Assembly (NCBI RefSeq): GCF_040493455.1
Contig: NZ_JANFDA010000009.1
Coordinates: 21,817 to 85,816, forward strand
Direction: 5' to 3'
Length of the DNA stretch: 64,000 bases
Origin: Microcosmobacter sp040493455
GTDB taxonomy: Bacteria; Bacteroidota; Bacteroidia; Flavobacteriales; Flavobacteriaceae
The notes under the pieces were generated by a model. That model was not told where the DNA came from. It saw only the letters and a program-made list of their open reading frames with translations, and did no database searches. Positions within the stretch are counted from its first letter, which is position 1. The number at the start of each line of letters is the position of its first letter. Positions 53,246 through 61,009 of this stretch are shown here, piece after piece. A program made the position numbers and the translations under genes.

Positions 53246-53644
53246 ATGAAGACATTCAAAAATATATTAGGTATTGCCGTTCTTTCTTTACTGGTTTTTT
53301 CCTGTAAAAGTGAAAAAGCTCCAGAAGTTAAAACTGTAGATACTGAAGTAGAAGCCAAAGTAGAAGTTGCAGAATTAGATCCAAATGCAACCTATGCGAA
53401 AGCAGAATTTACTATCGAAGGCATGACTTGTCAAATGGGATGCGCTAAGACCATTGAAAAGAAAATGGCTAAAATGGAAGGCGTAAAATCTGCGAAAGTA
53501 GATTTTGGAAAGAAGCTTGCCATGGTAGAATATGATGAAGCTAAAGTTACTCCAAACTCTCTTGAAGAAGTGGTTGCCAAAGTTGGAAAGATGTACGAAG
53601 TTAAAGACATGAAAACTGTAGACAACTTTTCTTCAGACAAGTAA
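53246..53644 (+). CDS. Lipoprotein with heavy-metal-associated domain
   Basis: 132 aa. Lipobox LVFSC (Cys20), an acidic/Val linker, then an HMA ferredoxin-like fold at about 53-125 (AEFTIEGMTCQMGCAKTIEKKMAKMEGVKSAKVDF). The metal loop is MTCQMGC, with three residues between the Cys instead of the classical two, so binding may differ from CxxC chaperones. Likely a periplasmic or outer-membrane copper-handling protein; no transporter gene is adjacent. Confidence 0.9.
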   Translation: MKTFKNILGIAVLSLLVFSCKSEKAPEVKTVDTEVEAKVEVAELDPNATYAKAEFTIEGMTCQMGCAKTIEKKMAKMEGVKSAKVDFGKKLAMVEYDEAKVTPNSLEEVVAKVGKMYEVKDMKTVDNFSSDK

Positions 53645-53666
53645 GTACATTCTCAAAAAATAAAAC

Positions 53667-53698
53667 AAAAAACCTCACCGCTAAAGTGAGGTTTTTTG
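53667..53698. terminator. Bidirectional terminator
   Basis: AAAAAACCTCAC-CGCTAAA-GTGAGGTTTTTT between convergent genes. Confidence 0.9.
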
Positions 53699-53714
53699 TT
53701 TTCCATTATGCCAA

Positions 53715-55925
53715 TTAAAACTGTTTTAAAAACGTAATCTTACTAATAAACTGTGTACTTTGCTGAGAAGGGTCAAAAATATCAGTTTGTGTATCATTCA
53801 AGACTAAGTATATGAATGACAAGGGCATATATTCCCAGCTAAATCGTACATTCCAGCGTCCTTGTTCGTTAAAACTATTATATTGGTAAAAGGTAGACAT
53901 TTGCACTCTGGGATTAAGTGCTAGCCGCAAATTGGCTGTATATAAATCAGTCTCTAAATCTTCCTGCATAACCCCTACCCCATTTATATCATTATGTTCA
54001 TAGTTGAAAGAAAATGTAGCCTGTGGAATTGGAGCAACTCTAGCAGAAGCATTTATTGTGGTTCTTGTTCCATTGTAAAAATTTCCAAAATTCACACCAA
54101 CATCTCCTGACCATTTCTTAGAACGATCTGTATTATATCGAACCGTATATCTGGTATAGAAATATCGATCCTGTTCAATTTCCAGACCCAAAGGAGCAAA
54201 ATCAAAGTTGATATTTTGCCAAGTTGGCGTCGTTGAGACTTCAACGAAACTATTATCCTTAAACCATGTATACACAGGAAAAATGTATAGGCTTGCCTGT
54301 TGAAAATTATCAGGATTATCCGCATCATGATTATAATTCACAAACATCCCTGGATCCCATCTTCGAATCCAATCTATATTCTTTGGCCTCCAGATATAGT
54401 AACCTCCGGGATTATGTCTTATTACATTGTTTTGTCTCACAAAACCCATTCTAGGATTGTAGTTAGAGTCCGTATATTCTGTCACCCAACCATAATAGTA
54501 GTTGTTAGTATCATTACCGATAAAAATACGTCCAGCAAATCCTGTATCTCCAGTCAATTCATCAATGGAAGTTGACATTATGTATTGTATATCCCATTGA
54601 CTTGTTGGCCTTATTTGCCCATCGATAGTAATTGTCGTGTTATTATTACTTTCTAAATCTAATTCCGAATATGTATCATCCAATCGATGCGTAACCATTA
54701 CACCTACATTATTCTCTCTTCCGTAGTTTTTTAAATATCTAAACACACCAAAATTGGCTCCAGCAGAATTTTCCGTTTCCCGCTGTCGAACAAAAAGTCC
54801 AGCTAAAGCGTTATTCTCCGTCCGCTGAGTAAATCGAGCACCTACATCAATAGGAGCTGGAATAGCATTAAACTCCCCTTGAAGACCAATACGCCTGCTA
54901 AAAAATGGTCTAATAGATTGTTGTAAACCACCTGCCCAAATTCCTGAATTTTCTAAAAAGAATTGTCTACGCTCTGGGAAAAATATATTAAATCGCTCAA
55001 GGTTATTAACTGCACGATCTACATCAGCTTGAGCAAAGTCTGTATTTACCGTAAGATCTAAAACGGTTTTAGGATTAATCGCCCACTTGGCATCAAAACC
55101 AATTTTAGGCTCACTCTGTTTATCATTTAAAACACCTCCTGCCTTGTTTTCATCATACTGATACAAAGCATAAGGCTCAACTCTAATATTTGTAGATGGA
55201 GGAGGCGCTTCAATACCAGTTAATCGAGCGGCATAGGTCATGCGATATGGTGTAAATGATTGTGGAATTGCAGGAAACGAAGACACTTCAATATCTCTCC
55301 TAGCATACCGTACTAAAGTAAATCCAAGTTCTATAGCACTACCCTCTTCAGGAAGGTTATAACGCAAAGACTTAAACGGAATAGCCATTTCTACCGTATA
55401 ACCATCTTCAGTTCTTTGTGTTCTCACTCTCCACAATGTATTCCAACCAGTATCAAAATTGTTACCATTAAAGTTTTGAAAGTCGCGCTGATTGCCATAT
55501 GGTGTAGTCTGAAATCCCTGAGCGTATTGTTTGAGGTTTTGAGGATCTAGAGCTATTCCAAAAATGTCATTCTCTCCCCAGCTAAAATCTCTTCTAAGAT
55601 CCTGAATCCGTATTCCTTTAACACCTACAGAATCTTTACAGAATGCACCTATATAGAGGTTTTTATCGTCATACAGAAAACGGACTTCAGTAACATACTT
55701 TACCTTACCGCCTTGTCGAGGCTCTCTTCTAAAAAAATCGTTGACCATCATAGCTTCCTGCCAATCTGATTCATTAAGACTACCATCAAGATTAATATTG
55801 CTTTTTGCTTTTGAAACCTTGACTTCTAGTTGTGTGTCTGGTGGTTGAAAATTGTCAGCATTGTTTTGCTGTCCAACAAGCTTGAAAGTAACAATCAAGC
55901 ATATAAAAAATATACTATAACGCAT
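53715..55925 (-). CDS. DUF5916 outer-membrane protein with CBM9-like domain
   Basis: 736 aa. Signal peptide 1-18. An N-terminal carbohydrate-binding family 9-like domain (about 35-240; INLDGSLNESDWQEA, LYIGAFCKDSVG, GYTVEMAIPFKSLRY), then a long beta-strand-rich part (DUF5916) ending in an aromatic residue, F, as for outer-membrane barrels. Common in Bacteroidota and often called hydrolase or membrane-associated; a catalytic role is not shown. Stands alone. Confidence 0.88.
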   Translation of the reverse strand: MRYSIFFICLIVTFKLVGQQNNADNFQPPDTQLEVKVSKAKSNINLDGSLNESDWQEAMMVNDFFRREPRQGGKVKYVTEVRFLYDDKNLYIGAFCKDSVGVKGIRIQDLRRDFSWGENDIFGIALDPQNLKQYAQGFQTTPYGNQRDFQNFNGNNFDTGWNTLWRVRTQRTEDGYTVEMAIPFKSLRYNLPEEGSAIELGFTLVRYARRDIEVSSFPAIPQSFTPYRMTYAARLTGIEAPPPSTNIRVEPYALYQYDENKAGGVLNDKQSEPKIGFDAKWAINPKTVLDLTVNTDFAQADVDRAVNNLERFNIFFPERRQFFLENSGIWAGGLQQSIRPFFSRRIGLQGEFNAIPAPIDVGARFTQRTENNALAGLFVRQRETENSAGANFGVFRYLKNYGRENNVGVMVTHRLDDTYSELDLESNNNTTITIDGQIRPTSQWDIQYIMSTSIDELTGDTGFAGRIFIGNDTNNYYYGWVTEYTDSNYNPRMGFVRQNNVIRHNPGGYYIWRPKNIDWIRRWDPGMFVNYNHDADNPDNFQQASLYIFPVYTWFKDNSFVEVSTTPTWQNINFDFAPLGLEIEQDRYFYTRYTVRYNTDRSKKWSGDVGVNFGNFYNGTRTTINASARVAPIPQATFSFNYEHNDINGVGVMQEDLETDLYTANLRLALNPRVQMSTFYQYNSFNEQGRWNVRFSWEYMPLSFIYLVLNDTQTDIFDPSQQSTQFISKITFLKQF

Positions 55926-56092
55926 TTCTTCTAGGATTATAAGTTTTAGTTAGGTGTAATAAGTTTAATAGGAAAGGAAACTAGATAGAAGCTATACTAA
56001 TATATAGCATTAATACTTCCAAAAGTGCTCAACAACACTTTAGAGATAATACGTTTCAGTACAAAAATTTTGATTGCTTTTTCTAGCTCCTA

Positions 56093-56398
56093 TTACCAGA
56101 TAGGAGGAGGCTTGTTATAAACACATCTAGGAAGCACAAAACAATGCAGAGGTTGCTCATAGTGATCTTGAAAAACACTCCTGTAAGTGAAATCAGTAAA
56201 GTCATTTTCAATTAATACACTCTCCCCATCAATAAAATATGTGTGATCCTGTGACTGAGAAATGATATCGCAGAGTTCACAATGCTCCGTATCAGTATCT
56301 TCATACCAATGTGAAATAGAATGCGCACTTCCTACTCGTAGAAAAAGAAATGCAGCTAAAAGGAGTATTGCTTTGATATTTTTAATATCGACCTGCAT
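56093..56398 (-). CDS. Small exported protein with HCELC motif
   Basis: 101 aa. Hydrophobic N-terminal segment (about 9-25), then HSISHWYEDTDTEHCELCDI and a later LHCFVLPRC, giving two Cys/His pairs that could bind a metal. Seen as a family of short flavobacterial secreted proteins with H-x-C-x-x-C cores; function unknown. It is not part of the cassette upstream, since a terminator at 56454-56496 lies between. Confidence 0.65.
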   Translation of the reverse strand: MQVDIKNIKAILLLAAFLFLRVGSAHSISHWYEDTDTEHCELCDIISQSQDHTYFIDGESVLIENDFTDFTYRSVFQDHYEQPLHCFVLPRCVYNKPPPIW

Positions 56399-56453
56399 CA
56401 GACTAAATTAAAAAATTATCTAGTCTACTTAGTTGCTTTTAACATAATGCTAT

Positions 56454-56496
56454 GAAAAAACAAACCTCACTATAATAGAATAAGGAGGTTTGTTTG
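56454..56496 (-). terminator. Terminator of the TerB/vWA cassette operon
   Basis: CAAACCTC...GAGGTTTG with an A-run (T-run on the minus strand), directly after the stop at 56500. Confidence 0.8.
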
Positions 56497-56499
56497 TCT

Positions 56500-56829
56500 T
56501 CAACCACTACATTTACAATGCCTCATACCAAGCTCTTTGGCTCTTTTAACTGATAAAATGTATACTGTTGACTTGCATCTCTTAAACGAGGCATGACTTG
56601 TAGACGGATGGTATATCTTACTCTGGCCACAACGATACACCTTTGTAGTGTCATTAAGCACAGGTAATGTATAATTAGAAAAAGACTGAATAGGATCTAA
56701 ATCTGATTGAAATGATGGTGAGGTTATATAACTTGGATTATCATTTAATGTTTTTGATTCTCTTCCAAGAAAAAATGATAACGTGATTGCTAGAATAAAA
56801 AGTGTGGTTTTCATTTGTCTTTGGGTCAT
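56500..56829 (-). CDS. Small exported Cys/His protein, last gene of the cassette
   Basis: 109 aa from ATG 56829 (an ATG five codons later also gives the signal helix). One N-terminal membrane or signal segment at about 7-21. The C-terminal 45 residues (VYRCGQSKIYHPSTSHASFK, RCKSTVYILSVKRAKELGMR, HCKCSG) follow the C...H...C...C-x-C pattern of small zinc modules like the Ada N-terminal type. It starts 2 nt after the vWA gene, so it is surely in the operon. Confidence 0.75.
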   Translation of the reverse strand: MTQRQMKTTLFILAITLSFFLGRESKTLNDNPSYITSPSFQSDLDPIQSFSNYTLPVLNDTTKVYRCGQSKIYHPSTSHASFKRCKSTVYILSVKRAKELGMRHCKCSG

Positions 56830-56831
56830 AA

Positions 56832-57743
56832 TTAATTTTCATTCCAAATAAATTTGCTAACGATTGAGTTCATATTTGAAGGTAGATCCGCACCTTTTAC
56901 CTCCGCATGATTAACCCCCATTTGCTCTAGCCAGTTTTGCCAATATGCTGTAATAACATCTTCTTCAAAAGGGCTATTATTATGGGGATTAATACCAAGA
57001 ACTAAAACATCTAGTTCATCCAAATTTTGATTTGCAGGAATTAGCCCAAAGTTTTTCTCTTTCATTAACTCCTCCCAATTAGAACCTGTTAACTTATTAG
57101 AGCGAATTAACTGCGGGATTAAATAGGTAGTCTGGTTCTGATCTTCATATTTTGTATTCTTATGAAATACATATCCATCTGTTAATACAATTAAAATATT
57201 CCTGTATCCACTTTTGATACAATAATCATTTACTTTGCTTTTAAAGAATCTCCACGTATCACTACCAATAAATTTATTATCTCTTATTGCTGCCTCATAG
57301 ATTTGTGTTGTTATGCTATCGTACAGATTTGAAATAGAATGAATTCTTTCCTTTGTTGCATTATCTTTTGTGATTCCAATTTTTAGAGAATTTACCTTGG
57401 CGTTTAGAGATTTATCTGCAGGCTCGGGATCTAAGTAAAGCTGAATATAATCATTGAGTTTAATATATTTTTTATTTACTAAATGCGTTTCGAATGCCTC
57501 TACTATTGAATTTATATATCCTATGTCTCGCTCATAGTAATTCATTGTAGGATTAGGATATTTTTCTGGACTAATTCTATCTGATAGGTCAATTAAAACA
57601 CTAATGTTTAGGTCTGCTCTAACGGATGATAGTTTCTGTGACGATGTATAACTTTCTTCTTTATCAATATGAACCTCTTTAGGATCGTCTTTACAAGACA
57701 TAAAAAGAAAAGTGATTAAAAATAAGCATCTGTATTTCTTCAT
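56832..57743 (-). CDS. Lipoprotein with von Willebrand A-like domain
   Basis: 303 aa. Lipobox LFMSC (Cys17). A Rossmann-type vWA fold is suggested by the first strand ISVLIDLSDRIS (47-58; MIDAS-like D-L-S) and the inner strand RNILIVLTDGYVF (about 178-190; T-D-G), with a later LDVLVLGINP strand. The classical DxSxS is modified to DLSDR. Membrane-attached and periplasmic by its signal. Three bp after the 4TM gene. vWA proteins commonly assemble with TerB- or ATPase-type partners; here the partner is presumably the 4TM protein. Confidence 0.75.
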   Translation of the reverse strand: MKKYRCLFLITFLFMSCKDDPKEVHIDKEESYTSSQKLSSVRADLNISVLIDLSDRISPEKYPNPTMNYYERDIGYINSIVEAFETHLVNKKYIKLNDYIQLYLDPEPADKSLNAKVNSLKIGITKDNATKERIHSISNLYDSITTQIYEAAIRDNKFIGSDTWRFFKSKVNDYCIKSGYRNILIVLTDGYVFHKNTKYEDQNQTTYLIPQLIRSNKLTGSNWEELMKEKNFGLIPANQNLDELDVLVLGINPHNNSPFEEDVITAYWQNWLEQMGVNHAEVKGADLPSNMNSIVSKFIWNEN

Positions 57744-57746
57744 ATC

Positions 57747-59009
57747 TTAATTTGTTAATTTATACAATCTCCCTTCGTAATCTTCATTGTTAACACTATG
57801 CTTTTCAAGATGTTTTGCTTCTTCATCTTTACAGAGAGACAATAGTTCGTTTCTACGTTCAAGTCCATCAAAATTATCTGTTATGGCCAAATACCACCCT
57901 TTTACATATTCTGTATGATACGTTAGGTAGTGCTTATTCGAAAAAATAAAACCATCAATAATTCTCTGAAGATCTTCAATCTTAGCTTGAATTTCTGAAA
58001 TCTCTTCTTTTAGTGGATTTAGTTTTTTAATCTGTTTAGATATCTTAAGCTCACAGTTTTTTATATCATCTTTTTTTGTTCTGATGAAAGATTTGATTTT
58101 ATCAAAATTATCATACTCTTTCATAATGAAATCAAAGACCAATCCCCATATGATATAGACTACGAAACCAGCAAAAATAATTCCCCAAAACTCTGCTTTT
58201 GTAAAAGCAATTTCGACATCAAAAGGAGGTGAATTCAATGTTTTCTCAATGTCATATATTTTTTTCTCAATTTGATAGGCAAGTATGGCATCAAAAATAA
58301 AAGTGATCACAAAGAGAGTCCCAATTTTAAAATAAGATAGCCAACCCTTATGCTTTTGAAACATATGTATTAAGTAGCCCAGACCCATAAATGCAAACGG
58401 AATGGTGACTATAAATATACCTTCTAGCAAACCATCCTCGAAGGCTTTTGTAAGTGCATGCCCATCAAAAATGGCAGCAGTTAACTCGTTTGAATCAAAG
58501 TTTTTAAAAAACGCTGAAAACGATGCCGACATATAAAAAACCAAAAGATAAAATGTTATAGGAATTAAGACGATTAGTCCTAAATAAAATTGAGCCTTAG
58601 GTTTTTTATCTACTTCCAATCCATAAGCTTCAGGATTCCTTCTCACTTCGACCATATCATGTTTAAACTTTGATATTTTTTCCTCTTCTTTTTTTATAGA
58701 CTCTTCAATTAATGCCTTAGCAGTTTTCCTTTTTTTAAGCTCTATTTCTTGCCTGCCTTTATCTTCCCTGTATGGTTTATTGAGCTCGTCTTGCAATTCT
58801 TTATTCTCACGACACTTACCCTTATAATCCATATATACGTCCTCCAAACAAGCCCTGAAAACCATGTGATTACCCTGAGCTTGTTTAGAAGAGCCATAAC
58901 CACTTTCAAAAAAGGTTAGCTTAATTTTTTTTGTATCCTCTTCTATGTTTTTTTTGGGGGCTTCAGAAGAATCATTTTTTAGAGCAAATATTTTTTTTAG
59001 AGCACTCAT
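57747..59009 (-). CDS. Four-helix membrane protein with long coiled coils
   Basis: 420 aa. Cytoplasmic N-terminal part with coiled coil (about 65-120), membrane helices at about 141-163, 196-217, 228-246 and 272-296, and a C-terminal coiled coil (about 300-355) followed by a soluble tail. No family recognised; the topology is like DUF4407, but sequence similarity is not evident. Its start overlaps the TerB-like stop by 4 bp. Probably the membrane core of the cassette, bringing together the TerB-like protein inside and the vWA lipoprotein outside; that is inferred. Confidence 0.75.
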   Translation of the reverse strand: MSALKKIFALKNDSSEAPKKNIEEDTKKIKLTFFESGYGSSKQAQGNHMVFRACLEDVYMDYKGKCRENKELQDELNKPYREDKGRQEIELKKRKTAKALIEESIKKEEEKISKFKHDMVEVRRNPEAYGLEVDKKPKAQFYLGLIVLIPITFYLLVFYMSASFSAFFKNFDSNELTAAIFDGHALTKAFEDGLLEGIFIVTIPFAFMGLGYLIHMFQKHKGWLSYFKIGTLFVITFIFDAILAYQIEKKIYDIEKTLNSPPFDVEIAFTKAEFWGIIFAGFVVYIIWGLVFDFIMKEYDNFDKIKSFIRTKKDDIKNCELKISKQIKKLNPLKEEISEIQAKIEDLQRIIDGFIFSNKHYLTYHTEYVKGWYLAITDNFDGLERRNELLSLCKDEEAKHLEKHSVNNEDYEGRLYKLTN

Positions 59010-59416
59010 ATCGCATTTGTTATTTCTTTAATTAGTTCTTGTTTTGAGATGTTTTCTTTAGCTCTTTCCAAAAGAAAATCTGATAGTTCTTGCACATTCT
59101 CTTCTAAAAACCCAAACTTTATACAATACTTCTTTAATGTGTTTTCTTCATCTTTAGTAACGATATTGTCTGCCCAAATCATTATGGCAAGATCATATAA
59201 ATAGTCAATACGATCTTCTAAAGTTTCTGGTAATGAAGTCCCATGAGAAGGATTTTGCAATATCTCATTTAGTTCATTAGTACTAACACCCCTTTCTTCA
59301 GCAAATCTGTATAACATTTGCAGCTCAAGGACATCAAAATTATCATCTGAAAACGCCATTTGGTATAGCCTCAAAAAATGGCTTTTTAGCTCAGTAGTTA
59401 TATTCGGATTCTCCAT
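59006..59416 (-). CDS. TerB-like protein
   Basis: 136 aa, all-helical and acidic. Two similar halves, each with an acidic turn: SDDNFDVLELQMLYRFAEERG (about 18-38) and ADNIVTKDEENTLKKYCIKFG (about 81-101), as in the TerB fold linked to tellurite or stress systems. TerB proteins bind metal and often join vWA proteins, as here. Cytoplasmic. Overlaps the next gene by 4 bp. Confidence 0.75.
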   Translation of the reverse strand: MENPNITTELKSHFLRLYQMAFSDDNFDVLELQMLYRFAEERGVSTNELNEILQNPSHGTSLPETLEDRIDYLYDLAIMIWADNIVTKDEENTLKKYCIKFGFLEENVQELSDFLLERAKENISKQELIKEITNAI

Positions 59417-59422
59417 GTTTTA

Positions 59423-59719
59423 TTAATTTGATAGGTTTTCACAAGCTATACCATCATTATCTGAATCGAGATTGCCGTAACAATTCGGATCATTATCATA
59501 AGTCGATTGTGCCTCAGATTGAGAAGAAAAATCTGAGCAAGTTCTCGTTGGGCAATCATCATCCGAGCATGAAACTATACTCAATATGGAGATCATAATT
59601 ATTACAATAATACATCCTCCTTTGGGTTTTTTATAGGTTTTACGATTCGATTTAGGCGTTACATAATGCCCTTTAACATAAGTGCCATCTTTTTTGAAAT
59701 AACCTTTTCTGTATGCCAT
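59423..59719 (-). CDS. Membrane protein with C-terminal Excalibur calcium-binding domain
   Basis: 98 aa. A basic N-terminal part (KGYFKKDGTYVKGHYVTPKS), a membrane helix at about 36-51, then an Excalibur domain at about 56-95 (CPTRTCSDFSSQSEAQSTYD, CYGNLDSDNDGIACE) with the D-x-D-x-D-G Ca loop and paired Cys. The extracytoplasmic domain probably binds calcium and may be disulphide-stabilised. Second gene of the cassette. Confidence 0.85.
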   Translation of the reverse strand: MAYRKGYFKKDGTYVKGHYVTPKSNRKTYKKPKGGCIIVIIMISILSIVSCSDDDCPTRTCSDFSSQSEAQSTYDNDPNCYGNLDSDNDGIACENLSN

Positions 59720-59732
59720 TTTTTAGTTGGTT

Positions 59733-59972
59733 TTAGATTATAAATACTATTGTTACTGAAAGAATGAATAAGAGAACCAACATACATCCTCCTTTTCTCC
59801 CTTTAGAAAATGATTTTCTATAGGTCAAGCCTGGAATTCCTGTCCTTATTGAATAACCTTTAGAACTTAAAGACCCTCTTTTGGAACGATAGCTTGGCGT
59901 AATGCCAGATTTGCTAATGTTAATTCCAAAGTTCTTTCCAAACTTTATTCTCTTCTGAAAACGGAAGCTCAT
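59733..59972 (-). CDS. DUF4236 protein with C-terminal membrane helix
   Basis: 79 aa. The first 55 residues match DUF4236 (FRFQKRIKFGKNFGINISKS, GITPSYRSKRG, IRTGIPGLTYRKS), then basic residues and a membrane helix at about 62-79. Function unknown. First gene of the operon; its promoter (59992-60038) carries a dyad shared with the 60063 gene. Confidence 0.85.
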   Translation of the reverse strand: MSFRFQKRIKFGKNFGINISKSGITPSYRSKRGSLSSKGYSIRTGIPGLTYRKSFSKGRKGGCMLVLLFILSVTIVFII

Positions 59973-59991
59973 TTTTTGATAATTAATACCT

Positions 59992-60038
59992 CAAACATAA
60001 ACCCATTAAAAACCAAAGCCTTACGGAAATCCGTAAGG
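59992..60038 (-). promoter_or_regulatory. Promoter and dyad operator of the DUF4236 operon
   Basis: -7 box TATGTTTG (59992-59999), 19 bp, then the perfect dyad CCTTACGG-N4-CCGTAAGG (60019-60038) in the position of the -33 box, within the terminator stem of the upstream gene. Same arrangement and same 19-bp spacing as at 60262-60308. Probable site of the NarL-type regulator encoded at 60331. Confidence 0.65.
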
Positions 60039-60046
60039 CTTTGGTT
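60010..60046 (-). terminator. Terminator of the 60063 gene, overlapping an operator
   Basis: Stem AACCAAAGCCTTACGG pairs with CCGTAAGGCTTTGGTT across a 4-nt loop and is followed by a T-run on the minus strand. Its inner 20 bp are the same dyad listed as operator. Confidence 0.85.
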
Positions 60047-60062
60047 ACACTGGTAAGATGTG

Positions 60063-60233
60063 TTAAGCATACCTTATTAATTTCCAGGTTACAGCTTTCT
60101 TTCTGTTTGGAGGAAATGTTTCGTTTTTAGATAGAGGAATTTCATCTGAATAACCATCTTGAGATTCCCATACTCCAGATTCGGGACATTTTTCTCCTGT
60201 TCTTCTTGTCGTACCAATTGGTGTTCTTGACAT
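60063..60233 (-). CDS. Small conserved-looking protein, 56 aa
   Basis: ATG at 60233, stop at 60063-60065; short but with its own promoter and terminator. It has the pattern RTGEKCPESGVWESQDG ... FPPNRKKAVTWKLI. A T-G-x-x-C-P-x-S-G-x-W motif with a later P-P...W is typical of small bacterial modules seen in several unrelated settings, of unknown function. Located between the two-component pair and the TerB/vWA cassette and sharing its operator type, so probably a co-regulated part of the system. Confidence 0.7.
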   Translation of the reverse strand: MSRTPIGTTRRTGEKCPESGVWESQDGYSDEIPLSKNETFPPNRKKAVTWKLIRYA

Positions 60234-60261
60234 CGCTTTAGTTTTAAATATTAATAATATC

Positions 60262-60308
60262 CAAATCTAAAACTAGGATAGAGCTATACCTTACGGTATA
60301 CCTCAGGG
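60262..60308 (-). promoter_or_regulatory. Promoter and dyad operator of the 60063 gene
   Basis: -7 box TAGATTTG (60262-60269), 19 bp, then the imperfect dyad CCTTACGG-N4-CTCAGGG (60289-60308; on the minus strand CCCTGAGG-N4-CCGTAAGG). The promoter-side arm is identical to that of the DUF4236 promoter at the same distance. Confidence 0.65.
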
Positions 60309-60330
60309 TGTTATTATTTTGAAATTAATT

Positions 60331-60999
60331 TTAGATTAAACCTCTGTCGATAGCTATAGCTACAAGTTGTTCAGAAGTATTTGCATCAAAAAGCACCTTA
60401 AGTTTATTAATTCGCTTTTCAATACTGCTTAGGCTGCGTGCAGGGAATTCTTGTTCCTTAAAATAGTCTGCTATCTGTTCTCTTTTTAGCCCTTTAGCAA
60501 GGAGTTGGAGTAATATTTCATCATACATATCAGTTTGGGAAATATCATCCACATTTCTTAGTAATTGTTCTATTCCATAAGAGTAGTATATTTTGCCCTC
60601 TAGTAAGGCTTTGATGGCTTTCTTTAAGTCATGAGATTCTTCTCGACCTTTTTCAACATAAGCGCCTATCTTGTATGTGTCTAAAAGGCTTTTTATTTTT
60701 CCTATTCGATGCTCAACAGAGAACACGATGATTTTTAAATCAGGTTGAATCGCTTGAGCAGCTTCAATGAGGGCTTCACCAGATTTTAAAGTTCTTTCTC
60801 GATGATCCGCCTTAAAAGATAGGTCTGTGATCAAAAGATCAAATGGTTTGCCTGCTTTAAATGCAGCTTTGACCTTTAGCAATGCGTCATCACAATATTG
60901 GGCGCTGACAATGTTAAGAATATTTAATTCTGTAAGGATGCGTTCAACACCTTTATTGATTGAATTTTGGTCTTCGGCAATTAAAACATTTTTAAACAT
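60331..60999 (-). CDS. NarL-like response regulator of the TPR-kinase pair
   Basis: 222 aa. Receiver domain (VLIAEDQNSINKGVERIL; phospho-Asp59 in LLITDLSFKAD; YVEKGRE with the Lys) and a C-terminal helix-turn-helix at about 155-215 (LLQLLAKGLKREQIADYFKE, ARSLSSIEKRINKLKVLF). The HTH is the diverged type found in Bacteroidota NarL-like regulators. It starts 10 bp after the kinase stop. Likely acts on the CCGTAAGG dyads downstream. Confidence 0.9.
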   Translation of the reverse strand: MFKNVLIAEDQNSINKGVERILTELNILNIVSAQYCDDALLKVKAAFKAGKPFDLLITDLSFKADHRERTLKSGEALIEAAQAIQPDLKIIVFSVEHRIGKIKSLLDTYKIGAYVEKGREESHDLKKAIKALLEGKIYYSYGIEQLLRNVDDISQTDMYDEILLQLLAKGLKREQIADYFKEQEFPARSLSSIEKRINKLKVLFDANTSEQLVAIAIDRGLI

Positions 61000-61009
61000 T
61001 TAAGGCGAT

